NCBI GenBank assembly: GCA_964035575.1
Contig: OZ037927.1
Location: forward strand, 992,001-1,056,000
Length of the DNA stretch: 64,000 nucleotides
Reading direction: 5' to 3'
DNA from: Rhynchopus sp. YZ270_cl-10
Lineage: Eukaryota; Euglenozoa; Diplonemea; Diplonemida; Diplonemidae
The translations under genes and the position numbers were made by a program. The notes beneath the pieces are model-generated. The model was not told the origin of the DNA. It saw nothing but the letters and a program-made list of their open reading frames with translations, and ran no database searches. The number at the start of each line of letters is the position of its first letter. Position 1 is the stretch's first letter. Shown here piece after piece: positions 1 to 11,000 of this stretch.

Positions 1-73
1 TCCCCCCGGGTTACCCCCCCCCCCCCCCCCCCCCCCCCCTCCCTCCCCAGGGGGGTTCCACCAAAAATGACCA
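1..73. repeat. Low-complexity C-rich tract at window edge
   Basis: A long C homopolymer (about positions 14-39) lies directly before the first Helentron-like left end. Similar G/C runs recur inside the family A elements near their right ends, so this may be the edge of a neighbouring copy. No gene is seen. Confidence 0.5.
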
Positions 74-813
74 TTGAGTTGACGGTCTTGAAAACACTTC
101 GCTGGCTGGTGTGTCAACCGGTCTGTGTATGGTTTGCACGTGACGCTGTACGTATACGATACACACAACGCTATGCATAAGCGATACACGGTTCGTGTGC
201 ACCTAAAGCATGCTACGGGTTTAACCCATCGCGTTAACGCCACACCTGCGCCGCTGTGACACTTCGCTGGCTCGTGTGGTTGTGATAAAGGAACGGTCTA
301 CACATGCGTTACACACAACGGTCTTCGTATACGATACACACAACGCTATGTATATGCGATACACGCGTTAACCGTATCGTGTGGTTACCAAACGCAGCCC
401 ACCTTCGGTGGGCTGCTGCAACTCGTGCCGTGTGTGGCCCATGCATGGTTCTCACAGCTCGCTGGCACGTTTCCCAAGCCTCAAACCCGGTTACCTGCCT
501 GAAAAACCGGGTTTTTGGCCAAAACGCCTGTTTTGCCTGTAGAACCCTGTAGAACCCTTAAGATACACGTGTATAAAAGGGGTACTCGTGACACCCTGGT
601 GTCAGGGTCTCTAAGGGGTCCCAGCTCAAACTGAGTTATACACGCCGCAAAAAGTGCCCGATCTTTCCAAAGAAACAGTTTTTTCAGCTGGGCGAAGCTT
701 CTACACCCTCTAAAAAAAACCGGTTTTTGGTCGGATCCAGCAGGGGGGGGGGGAGACTGAAGGGTGGCCGGAACAGCAACCTTTAAAAACTAGAAAACAC
801 AAGTGTTTTCTAG
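74..813 (+). mobile_element. Helentron-like non-autonomous element, family A copy 1
   Basis: The left end reads TTGAGTTGACGGTCTTGAAA and runs into ACACTTCGCTGGCTGGTGTG. The right end is CAACCTTTAAAAA followed by a hairpin with 11-bp arms CTAGAAAACAC and a 2-nt loop, ending in CTAG at 813. The left end carries the arm sequence GAAAACACTT once and the right end carries both arms, so the terminal inverted repeats are asymmetric, as known for Helentrons. The interior has many palindromic GTATACGATACACACAACG blocks and a G-run near 745. No coding sequence is seen. The exact left base is uncertain by a few bases. Confidence 0.6.
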
Positions 814-949
814 AATTTCGCGAAAATGCGCCAAAGTGTAAGATTTTTTCGGCATTGGAAAGATTGGGCCAAAAATCCAGCCCTTACTAAATTTGAGTTG
901 ACGGTCTTGAAAACACTTAGCTAGCTCGTCTGTCAACGGTCTTCAAATT
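814..949. other. Spacer between two tail-to-tail family A elements
   Basis: This holds a further fragment of a family A left end at about 886-936 (TTGAGTTGACGGTCTTGAAA), cut off and joined directly to the hairpin of the next element. It looks like the debris of an older insertion. Confidence 0.5.
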
Positions 950-1734
950 CTAGAAAACACTTGTGTTTTCTAGTTTTTAAAGGTTGCTTTCCTCGCCGCC
1001 CCCCAGTCTAACCCCTACCCTTCAGTCCCTGTAACCCCCCCCCCCCCAGTCTCCCCCCCCCCCCCTGCTGGATCCGACCAAAAACCGGTTTTTTTTTCAG
1101 GGTGTAGAAGCTTCGCCCAGCTCAAAAAACTGTTTCTTTGGAAAGATCGGGCACTTTTTGGGGCGTGTATAACTCAGTTTGAGCTGGGAGCCGTTAGAGA
1201 CCCTGACACCAGGGTGTCACGAGTACCCCTTTTATACACGTGTTTCTTAAGGGTTCTACAGGGTTCTACAGGCAAAACAGGCGTTTTGGCCAAAAACCCG
1301 GTTTTTCAGGCAGGTAACCGGGTTTGCGGCTTGGGAAACGTGCCAGCGAGCTGTGAGAACCATGCATGGGCCACACACGGCACGAGTTGTAGCAGCCCAC
1401 CGTAGGTGGGCTGCGTTTGGTAACCACACGATACGGTTAACGCGTGTATCGCATATACATAGCGTTGTGTGTATCGTATACGAAGACCGTTGTGTGTAAC
1501 GCATGTGTAGACCGTTCCTTTATCACAACCACACGAGCCAGCGAAGTGTCACAGCGGCGCAGGTGTTGCGTTAACGCGATGGGTTAAACCCGTAGCATGC
1601 TTTAGGTGCACACGAACCGTGTATCGCATATGCATAGCGTTGTGTGTATCGTATACGTACAGCGTCACGTGCAAACCATACACAGACCGGTTGACACACC
1701 AGCCAGCGAAGTGTTTTCAAGACCGTCAACTCAA
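950..1734 (-). mobile_element. Helentron-like non-autonomous element, family A copy 2
   Basis: This is the reverse complement of the element at 74-813, with the hairpin at 950-973 and the left end at about 1734. The arms of the two copies match closely over most of their length, so 74-1734 would fold into one giant hairpin. No coding sequence is seen. Confidence 0.6.
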
Positions 1735-1928
1735 ATAGGTTGCAAAATATATAGCTTCGGGCAAATATAGCTGGAATTCTCGACTTTTGAAAAATTTGAA
1801 AATCGCGGAATTCGGTTTTCCCTTACGATCCTTATTTTTTTTTTTTGGCCCATTTTTCCTAGTTCTGGACCAATCTCTCAAATAAAGCCAGAATTTTCGA
1901 CTTTTGAGCCTTTTTATGAGTATTTATT
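1735..1928. repeat. Dispersed AT-rich module S (inverted copy)
   Basis: The segment at about 1790-1910 (…ATAAAGCCAGAATTTTCGAC…) recurs at about 4232-4350, 7050-7190, 7290-7410, 15365-15485 and 33175-33300. It contains a run of T followed by GGCCC and CCTAGTTCTGG. No gene is seen. Confidence 0.5.
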
Positions 1929-2901
1929 GCATGGCCCCGAGCAAGGCTACCAACGGGACCCCTGGATCAGGGGTCCCCAGGGGTCCCGGACCCCCAGTCT
2001 GGGGGTCCGGGACCCCTGGGACCCCTGGGTCCCCGGGGTCCCAAAAATTTTTTTTTGGCAAAGACATTTTTCAGGTGAAAAAAAAATTTTTTTTCGGCCC
2101 TGGGTTGGGTCCTGTGGCACCCAAAAATGCAAAAAAACGCACTTACGAGCACTTTTGAGCATCACATATTTATTCCACGGCTATTTTGTGTGTATACCGT
2201 ACGTTTAGTATGGCCAGCGCCTTAGCAAAAAATCAAAAAATCTCAAAAAAAAAAAAATTTTTTTTGGGAAAATTTCGGCCCCTGACCTGGGTTTTTGGGC
2301 ACCAAAAAATGCAAAAAAACGCAAAAATCGGGTGTTTTGACCATCTGTGGTTACACAAAACACACTTCTGTGTATAAGCCTACACCAATACAGTGGTTAT
2401 ACAAGGCGATTTTTGACCAAAAAAAAATTTTTTTTTTCGCCCAAACTTTGCCGTGGTACCTCATAAAATGGCCCAAAGAATCCAATGAAAACCTCAGATT
2501 GGGCAAATTATGAAAAAAATTTTCAAGTCAAATTTTCAGCCAAAATACGGCTATTTTGGTCATACCTTGTGTACTTTGTGTACTGAACTGGTGTCCCGAG
2601 GCCACAGGGACTGTGTATGGGGCCAGCTTTTAGTGGCGAAAATTTCGCTAAGTACCCGGAAAAATCCCTAAGGAAAAAAAAAAATTTTTTTTCACGCAGG
2701 GTCACAAAAAAAATTTTTTTTTTTTTTTGACTTTTGCTGGGGGTCCCGGACCCCTGGGACCCCCGGGGTGTTGGGGTCCCGTTGGTAGCCTTGCCCCGAG
2801 GCCGAGTAAGGGCCCCGAGGCCCATAAAAAGTGCCGAGGCCCGTCAGGGCCGAGGCACTTTTTATGGGCCGAGGGGCCCTTACGAGGCCTCGGGGCCATG
2901 C
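1929..2901. repeat. Foldback element split by a hAT-like insertion
   Basis: GCATGGCCCCGAG at 1929-1941 pairs with CTCGGGGCCATGC ending at 2901, and the arms continue at 2801-2835 and 2855-2890 (GGCCCATAAAAAGTGCC and its complement). The hAT-like element at 1942-2793 sits inside the left arm, so the foldback is the older of the two. Confidence 0.65.
1942..2793. mobile_element. hAT-like non-autonomous element, CAAGGCTACCAACGGG family, copy 1
   Basis: The inverted ends are CAAGGCTACCAACGGGACCC, with target duplication CCCCGAG at 1935-1941 and 2794-2800. Behind each end lies a repeated GGGACCCC/GGGGTCC barcode, then an A-run/T-run block. The interior (about 2150-2480) is the shared module R found in at least eight other places in the window. 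It has no transposase and must depend on one supplied in trans. Confidence 0.85.
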
Positions 2902-3019
2902 AAAACTAGTTTTATGCACCGAGGAAGACTTTTTTTTGCTCAATTTTGGCTTTAATGGCCTCAAATCGTCAAAATAAGCCCTATAGGCGAAAAAAAAAAT
3001 TCGAGAGTTCAGTTAGTAC

Positions 3020-3290
3020 GGAGGTCACCTTGTACCAAAAAAACTCTTTTTATGGGCCTCAAACTCCATTTATGGGCCTAGGCCCATAAATGGAGTTTGA
3101 GGCCCATAAAAAGAGTTTGAGGCCCATAAAAAGAGTTTGAGGCCCATAAAAAGAGTTTGAGGCCCATAAAAAAAGTCCATTTATGGGCCTCAAACTCCAT
3201 TTATGGGCCTATAGGCCCATAAATGGAGTTTGAGGCCCATAAAAAGAGTTTGAGGCCCATAAATGCTGTCCATACAAGTGCCCAGGCCGT
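3020..3290. repeat. Short palindromic tandem repeat GGCCCATAAAAAGAGTTTGA
   Basis: GGCCCATAAAAAGAGTTTGA and its complement occur several times head to tail and head to head, with CCATTTATGGGCCT variants. The same GGCCCATAAA core sits in the foldback at 1929-2901, which suggests a related foldback end. No gene is seen. Confidence 0.6.
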
Positions 3291-3379
3291 CCAATAAAGT
3301 CTTCCGAGGTGCATAAAGGCATTTCCCGGCACTTTTCTGCAAAAAAAGATCAAAACAACGCAATTTTACCTTAGCAAAA

Positions 3380-4216
3380 TTTAGTTTTTTTTGGCAATCC
3401 TTAACACTCACTGGCTGGTGTGGTTGCTGTATGAAAGGTTTGCAACGCACACCAGCCAACCAACACAACCGATGCGATACGTTTCTTGCGTTCACATCGT
3501 TCCGTTCAGATCGGAACGATGTGAACGGAACGAATGCAACCGACGCAACGCAACCGTTCGGTACGTAACGTCTCGAACCAAAGACACGGAAGCAACGCAA
3601 CGCACCGAACTCAACGCATGCAACGCAACGCAACCGATGTGTACGTAACGATCGGAACGCAACGAACGTAACCAACCGAACACAACCAACGCAACGCAAC
3701 CGCTCTGTTCGTTGCACTCTGTATATAACGATCTCTACACAACGAACGCAACGCATGCAACACAACGTAACCGGTGTGCACGTAGATATGTGTACGCAAC
3801 GTAGCGAACGCAACGCAACCAACGCAACGAGTGGTTACAAACCCCCACGCATGGTTCTCGCAGGGCGCTGGCACGTTTCCCAAGCCGCAAACCCGGTTAC
3901 CTGCCTGAAAAACCGGGTTTTTGGCCAAAACGCCTGTTTTGCCTGTAGAACCCTTAAGAAACACGTGTAAAAAAGGGGTACTCGCGACACCCTCGTTTCA
4001 GGGTCTGTCAGGGTTTGGAGGTCTTTCTCATTTGCAAACCCTAAAAAAAACCTCCTATCTTCCCAAGAATCCACTTTTTTGACCTCTTTGGACGTTTAGA
4101 GACCTGAAAAAAAATGGCCGAAACCCACCCCGGGGGGGGGGACCGGGGGGGGTGCCTTAGAGGGGGTGGGTGGGGTGGTGAAGCAACCTTAAAGACCTTA
4201 ACACCGAGTGTTAAGG
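3380..4216 (+). mobile_element. Helentron-like non-autonomous element, family B copy 1
   Basis: The left end is TTTAGTTTTTTTTGGCAATC followed by CTTAACACTCACTGGCTGGT. The right end is GCAACCTTAAAGACC followed by a hairpin with 9-bp arms (CCTTAACAC) and a 3-nt loop, ending in AAGG at 4216. Both flanks carry AA, which fits insertion at an AA/TT dinucleotide. The interior is rich in palindromic AACGCAAC/GTTGCGTT repeats that give spurious Arg/Cys-rich frames. No gene is seen. Confidence 0.65.
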
Positions 4217-4426
4217 AATTGAAAATTTTCGCAAAGACAAAATTTTTCAAAAATTTGGAAATCGCGGAATTCGATTTTCCCTTACGATCCTTTTTTTTTT
4301 TAAATTATTGGCCCTTTGTTTTCCTAGTTCTGGACCAATCTCTCAAATCAATATGAATATGGGTTCACTCTACAGCTCACCTCGTATAAGGTGCCTGGGC
4401 CTTGTGACCCCAGGTGGCGTATTACC

Positions 4427-4461
<35 letters not shown>

Positions 4462-4537
4462 ACAGTGGTTTTTTTTTGATGGGGCCACTGCCTTTTTTTT
4501 TTTTTTTTTTAATTTGTTTTTTTTTTTTATTTTATTT
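4217..4537. other. AT-rich spacer with module S and long T runs
   Basis: This stretch between two tail-to-tail family B elements contains an inverted copy of module S (4232-4350) and several T runs of about 10 to 26 bases. No gene is supported. Confidence 0.5.
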
Positions 4538-5842
4538 CCTTAACACTCGGTGTTAAGGTCTTTAAGGTTGCTGATCACCTCCCACCCACCCTCCCACCCC
4601 ACCCCCCCCCCCAGGGTGGGTTTCGGCCATTTTTTTTCAGGTCTCTAAACGTCCAAAGAGGTCAAAAAAGTGGATTCTTGGGAAGATAGGAGGTTTTTAG
4701 GAGACTTTCTCTGAAGCAAAGACCTCCAAACCCTGACAGACCCTGAAACGAGGGTGTCGCGAGTACCCCTTTTTTACACGTGTTTCTTAAGGGTTCTACA
4801 GGGTTCTACAGGCAAAACAGGCGTTTTGGCCGAAAACCCGGTTTTTCAGGCAGGTAACCGGGTTTCCGGCTTGGGAAACGTGCCAGCGCGCTGCGAGAAC
4901 CATGCGTGGGGGTTTGTAACCACTCGTTGCGTTGGTTGCGTTGCGTTCGCTACGTTGCGTACACATAGCTACGTGCACACCGGTTACGTTGTGTTGCATG
5001 CGTTGCGTTCGTTGTGTAGAGATCGTTATATACAGAGTGCAACGTACGGAGCGGTTGCGTTGCGTTGGTTGTGTTCGGTTGGTTACGTTCGTTGCGTTCC
5101 GATCGTTTCGTACACATCGGTTGCGTTGCGTTCGTTGCGTTGCGTTCGTTGCATACAGATCGTTACGTACTCATCGCTTGCATTGCGTTGGATGCGTTGC
5201 GCTCGGTGCGTTGCGTTGCTTCCGTGTCTTTGGTTCGAGACGTTACGCAGTGCTACCAACGCGACAAGAGATTCTAGTCGCGCGACAAAGTGCCACTTGT
5301 CGCGCTGTCGCGCCCAAAAAAAATTTTTTTTTTCGACATCACAAAAATTTTCACCAAAAAAAAAAAAAAAATTTTTTTTTGGGTGTGGGCGATTTTGGAA
5401 AAAAAAATCCAAAAAAAAAAATCCAGAAAAAACCATCGCAGACGGTACAGTAGCGACGTAAGCAAAAGCCATCATTTTTTGACCAAAATTTTGCTAAGTA
5501 CCCGGAAAAAACGCGATTTTTCCTAACAAAAAAAAAAAAAAAAGTGTCTCAAAATGGAAAAAAAAAATTTTCGATTTTTGCGACAACTCATTTTGTCGCG
5601 CTGTCGCGGGTGGTTTGTCGCGAGTCGCGCGCGACTTGTCGCGTTGGTAGCACTGCGTTACGTACCGAACGGTTGCGTTGCGTCGGTTGCATTCGTTCCG
5701 TTCACATCGTTCCGATCTGAACGGAACGATGTGAACGCAAGAAACGTATCGCATCGGTTGCGTTGGCTTGTGTGCGTTGCAAACCTTTCATACATCAACC
5801 ACACCAGCCAGTGAGTGTTAAGGATTGCCAAAAAAAACTAAA
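4538..5842 (-). mobile_element. Helentron-like non-autonomous element, family B copy 2
   Basis: This is the inverted counterpart of the element at 3380-4216: hairpin CCTTAACAC…GTGTTAAGG at 4538-4558 and left end CTAAA (complement of TTTAG) at 5838-5842. It is split by a 408-bp hAT-like element at 5248-5655. TT lies on both flanks. Confidence 0.65.
5248..5655. mobile_element. 408-bp hAT-like MITE, copy 1
   Basis: The inverted ends are CAGTGCTACCAACGCGAC, with target duplication CGTTACG at 5241-5247 and 5656-5662. The barcode is a repeated TGTCGCG/CGCGACA. A-run/T-run blocks, GGGTACTTAGCAAAATT (as complement) and TTTGTGATGTCG boxes follow. It is inserted in the family B element at 4538-5842. 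Confidence 0.9.
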
Positions 5843-5907
5843 TTTTATTTTATTTTTTTGTGGGCCTTTTCTTTTCTTTTCTTTTCTTTCTGGCCTCTTT
5901 TTTTTCT

Positions 5908-5941
<34 letters not shown>

Positions 5942-5997
5942 CCTGAATAATTGATGATGAACTGAATCGAACAAGAACTGAATCGAACATGGCTCGG
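5843..5997. other. Low-complexity T/A-rich flank
   Basis: T-rich stretches (TTTTCTTTTC, then a T run of about 33) are followed by GAACTGAATCGAA repeats that provide the target of the next element. No gene is seen. Confidence 0.5.
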
Positions 5998-6492
5998 AGC
6001 GTGGCTGCCACGTGTGGCGGTGACGTCGAGGTGTGGCAGGGGCGTGGCGGTCGCGTGGCAGCCACGCTTGCCACGCTTTCTCCTGGTCAACGTGGCGGTA
6101 CCCCTGCCACACCGTGGCGGTCGTGGCAGCCACGACCGCCACGGTGTGGCAGACGTGGCTGCCACACCTGCCACGTCTGCCACATGTGGGAGCGGCGATT
6201 TCTGTGCTAACTGAACTCTGAAAAATTTTTTTGTGAGCACCCTATTTTGACGATTTGAGCTCATTAAAAGCAAAATCGGGCACTTTTGAGCATCTGTGGT
6301 CATCTAAAACGCGGTTTTGAGTTTCCGCCCTTAACTGGTACCTCAGAAAGTAGTTGTCGAAAAAAAAATTTTTCGAAAAAAAAAAATTTTTTTTTTCGCA
6401 AAGGGAAATCTCAGGCTACCCCTGATAGTGGATCCTTGGGTGTCCAAAAGTGCAAAAAAAACGCAAAATTTTGATGTTTTGACCACCTGTGG

Positions 6493-6900
6493 CAGTGCTA
6501 CCAACGCGACAAGTCGCGCGCGACTCGCGACAAACCACCCGCGACAGCGCGACAAAATGAGTTGTCGCAAAAATCGAAAATTTTTTTTTTCCATTTTGAG
6601 ACACTTTTTTTTTTTTTTTTGTTAGGAAAAATCGCGTTTTTTCCGGGTACTTAGCAAAATTTTGGTCAAAAAATGATGGCTTTTGCTTACGTCGCTACTG
6701 TACCGTCTGCGATGGTTTTTTCTGGATTTTTTTTTTTGGATTTTTTTTTCCAAAATCGCCCACACCCAAAAAAAAAATTTTTTTTTTTTTTTGGTGAAAA
6801 TTTTTGTGATGTCGAAAAAAAAATTTTTTTTTGGGCGCGACAGCGCGACAAGTGGCACTTTGTCGCGCGACTAGAATCTCTTGTCGCGTTGGTAGCACTG
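6493..6900. mobile_element. 408-bp hAT-like MITE, copy 2
   Basis: The ends are CAGTGCTACCAACGCGAC, with target duplication CCTGTGG at 6486-6492 and 6901-6907. It has the same length as copies 1, 3 and 4 and is nearly identical to them by eye. It is nested in the 5998-12094 element. Confidence 0.9.
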
Positions 6901-7406
6901 CCTGTGGGCACCTAAAACGCACTTCTCTGCCCAAAAAACGGACCCCGATTTTTTCCTGAGCGTTTTTATGACTGTGAAATTTTTGAAATTTTTGTCTCGA
7001 AAATTTCAATTTTCGCAAAGGCAAAATTGAGTTATTTTGATGATTTTTTGCAGAAAAATGCAGGGAAATTGCTTAAAAAGGCTCAAAAGTTGAAAATTCT
7101 GGCTTTATTTGAAAGATTGGGCCAGAACTAGGAAAAAAGGGCCAAAAAAAAAAATAAGGATCGTAAGGGAAAACCGAATTTCGCAATTTTCAAATTTTTC
7201 AATTTTTTTGTCTTTGCGAAAATTTCGCTTTTTCTAAGGTAAAATTGCGTTTTTTTGATTATTCCCTGCAGAGATACGCAGGGAAATTGCTTAAAAAGGC
7301 TCAAAAGTCGAAAATTCTGGCTTTATTTGAGAGATTGGTCCAGAACTAGGAAAAAAGGGCCAAAAAAAAAAAAATAAGGATCGTAAGGGAAAATCGAATT
7401 CCGCGA

Positions 7407-7725
7407 TTAATGAAGTCCGTCGTAACCGAGGTTTTATCATTCAGAATGAAGTCCGTCGTAATCGAGGTTTCATCCTTCAAAATGAAGTCCGTCGTAACCG
7501 ATGTTTTATCATTCAGAATGAAGTCCGTCGTAACCGAGGTTTTATCATTCAGAATGAAGCCCGTCGTAATAGAGGTTTCATTGTTCATAATGAAGTCCGT
7601 CGTAATCGAGTCCTTATTTTTCAAGAATGAAGTTCGTTGTATTCGCTACTCCTCTTTGAAAAATAAAGTCTGTCGTATTCTTTATTATATTTTTCATTTA
7701 TTTCTTCAGAAATGAAGTCCTTCGT
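7407..7725. repeat. Degenerate tandem repeat with ATGAAGTCCGTCGTAA core
   Basis: About eight units of roughly 40 bp (ATGAAGTCCGTCGTAACCGA followed by GGTTTTATCATTCAG) lie in a row. The same core, reading either way, edges the hAT-1 transposase gene at 26945-27375 and its derivative at 39655-39945. Subterminal repeats of this kind are known transposase-binding sites in hAT elements; that role is inference here. Confidence 0.7.
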
Positions 7726-7931
7726 AGCCCACACGATCACTACAGACAATATGTGAGTATACAAAACAAAGATTATTTTTGAACTTTTCATTTCATACAT
7801 CAACCCCTGTTCTCCTCCCTAAACCCTACCCATTTTTTTACACTACACCACAGAAACCACACTAAATACTTCCTACTCTCTCTTTTGACAGTGGCAGGAT
7901 TTCAGAAGTCCTCCACTCCTCGCAAAAGAAT

Positions 7932-8064
7932 GGACACTTTTGGTACCAACTTTTCCTTAGGGATTTTAACTTTTGTGGCGCTTCGCGCCGAAGGGCGAAG
8001 CCCTTAGGCGCGAAGCGCCACAAAAGTTAAAATCCCTAAGGAAAAGTTGGTACCAAAAGTGTCT
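7932..8064. repeat. Hairpin at the start of the 218-bp array
   Basis: GACACTTTTGGTACCAACTT and the following roughly 60 bases are mirrored by their complement ending at 8063, around a GCGCTTCGCGCC/GGCGCGAAGCGCC stem. The right arm is the beginning of the first 218-bp unit. Confidence 0.8.
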
Positions 8065-11000
8065 CAAAATGGACATCTATTTTTTGGCTTTTTGACCACC
8101 TGTGTGGCTGCCACGTGGCAGCCACGTGGCAGCCACGCTGCCACGTGTGGCTGCCACACTCCTAGCCATGACCTCTACGTTAGTAGATTTCCAGGTTGAC
8201 CGTAGAGCAACCAAACTTTTTTGCTTTTTTTGCTAACACAAAAGTTAAAATCCCTAAGGAAAAGTTGGTACCAAAAGTGTCTCAAAATGGACATCTATTT
8301 TTTGGCTTTTTGACCACCTGTGTGGCTGCCACGTGGCAGCCACGTGGCAGCCACGCTGCCACGTGTGGCTGCCACACTCCTAGCCATGACCTCTACGTTA
8401 GTAGATTTCCAGGTTGACCGTAGAGCAACCAAACTTTTTTGCTTTTTTTGCTAACACAAAAGTTAAAATCCCTAAGGAAAAGTTGGTACCAAAAGTGTCT
8501 CAAAATGGACATCTATTTTTTGGCTTTTTGACCACCTGTGTGGCTGCCACGTGGCAGCCACGTGGCAGCCACGCTGCCACGTGTGGCTGCCACACTCCTA
8601 GCCATGACCTCTACGTTAGTAGATTTCCAGGTTGACCGTAGAGCAACCAAACTTTTTTGCTTTTTTTGCTAACACAAAAGTTAAAATCCCTAAGGAAAAG
8701 TTGGTACCAAAAGTGTCTCAAAATGGACATCTATTTTTTGGCTTTTTGACCACCTGTGTGGCTGCCACGTGGCAGCCACGTGGCAGCCACGCTGCCACGT
8801 GTGGCTGCCACACTCCTAGCCATGACCTCTACGTTAGTAGATTTCCAGGTTGACCGTAGAGCAACCAAACTTTTTTGCTTTTTTTGCTAACACAAAAGTT
8901 AAAATCCCTAAGGAAAAGTTGGTACCAAAAGTGTCTCAAAATGGACATCTATTTTTTGGCTTTTTGACCACCTGTGTGGCTGCCACGTGGCAGCCACGTG
9001 GCAGCCACGCTGCCACGTGTGGCTGCCACACTCCTAGCCATGACCTCTACGTTAGTAGATTTCCAGGTTGACCGTAGAGCAACCAAACTTTTTTGCTTTT
9101 TTTGCTAACACAAAAGTTAAAATCCCTAAGGAAAAGTTGGTACCAAAAGTGTCTCAAAATGGACATCTATTTTTTGGCTTTTTGACCACCTGTGTGGCTG
9201 CCACGTGGCAGCCACGTGGCAGCCACGCTGCCACGTGTGGCTGCCACACTCCTAGCCATGACCTCTACGTTAGTAGATTTCCAGGTTGACCGTAGAGCAA
9301 CCAAACTTTTTTGCTTTTTTTGCTAACACAAAAGTTAAAATCCCTAAGGAAAAGTTGGTACCAAAAGTGTCTCAAAATGGACATCTATTTTTTGGCTTTT
9401 TGACCACCTGTGTGGCTGCCACGTGGCAGCCACGTGGCAGCCACGCTGCCACGTGTGGCTGCCACACTCCTAGCCATGACCTCTACGTTAGTAGATTTCC
9501 AGGTTGACCGTCAAGCAACCAAACTTTTTTGCTTTTTTTGCTAACACAAAAGTTAAAATCCCTAAGGAAAAGTTGGTACCAAAAGTGTCTCAAAATGGAC
9601 ATCTATTTTTTGGCTTTTTGACCACCTGTGTGGCTGCCACGTGGCAGCCACGTGGCAGCCACGCTGCCACGTGTGGCTGCCACACTCCTAGCCATGACCT
9701 CTACGTTAGTAGATTTCCAGGTTGACCGTAGAGCAACCAAACTTTTTTGCTTTTTTTGCTAACACAAAAGTTAAAATCCCTAAGGAAAAGTTGGTACCAA
9801 AAGTGTCTCAAAATGGACATCTATTTTTTGGCTTTTTGACCACCTGTGTGGCTGCCACGTGGCAGCCACGTGGCAGCCACGCTGCCACGTGTGGCTGCCA
9901 CACTCCTAGCCATGACCTCTACGTTAGTAGATTTCCAGGTTGACCGTAGAGCAACCAAACTTTTTTGCTTTTTTTGCTAACACAAAAGTTAAAATCCCTA
10001 AGGAAAAGTTGGTACCAAAAGTGTCTCAAAATGGACATCTATTTTTTGGCTTTTTGACCACCTGTGTGGCTGCCACGTGGCAGCCACGTGGCAGCCACGC
10101 TGCCACGTGTGGCTGCCACACTCCTAGCCATGACCTCTACGTTAGTAGATTTCCAGGTTGACCGTAGAGCAACCAAACTTTTTTGCTTTTTTTGCTAACA
10201 CAAAAGTTAAAATCCCTAAGGAAAAGTTGGTACCAAAAGTGTCTCAAAATGGACATCTATTTTTTGGCTTTTTGACCACCTGTGTGGCTGCCACGTGGCA
10301 GCCACGTGGCAGCCACGCTGCCACGTGTGGCTGCCACACTCCTAGCCATGACCTCTACGTTAGTAGATTTCCAGGTTGACCGTAGAGCAACCAAACTTTT
10401 TTGCTTTTTTTGCTAACACAAAAGTTAAAATCCCTAAGGAAAAGTTGGTACCAAAAGTGTCTCAAAATGGACATCTATTTTTTGGCTTTTTGACCACCTG
10501 TGTGGCTGCCACGTGGCAGCCACGTGGCAGCCACGCTGCCACGTGTGGCTGCCACACTCCTAGCCATGACCTCTACGTTAGTAGATTTCCAGGTTGACCG
10601 TAGAGCAACCAAACTTTTTTGCTTTTTTTGCTAACACAAAAGTTAAAATCCCTAAGGAAAAGTTGGTACCAAAAGTGTCTCAAAATGGACATCTATTTTT
10701 TGGCTTTTTGACCACCTGTGTGGCTGCCACGTGGCAGCCACGTGGCAGCCACGCTGCCACGTGTGGCTGCCACACTCCTAGCCATGACCTCTACGTTAGT
10801 AGATTTCCAGGTTGACCGTCAAGCAACCAAACTTTTTTGCTTTTTTTGCTAACACAAAAGTTAAAATCCCTAAGGAAAAGTTGGTACCAAAAGTGTCTCA
10901 AAATGGACATCTATTTTTTGGCTTTTTGACCACCTGTGTGGCTGCCACGTGGCAGCCACGTGGCAGCCACGCTGCCACGTGTGGCTGCCACACTCCTAGC

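Noticed and set aside
3190-5460. Long frames rich in Arg/Cys/Val (RSLRCV…) on both strands
   Set aside because: They come from palindromic GTTGCGTT/AACGCAAC repeats in the family B Helentron-like elements and appear mirrored on the other strand.
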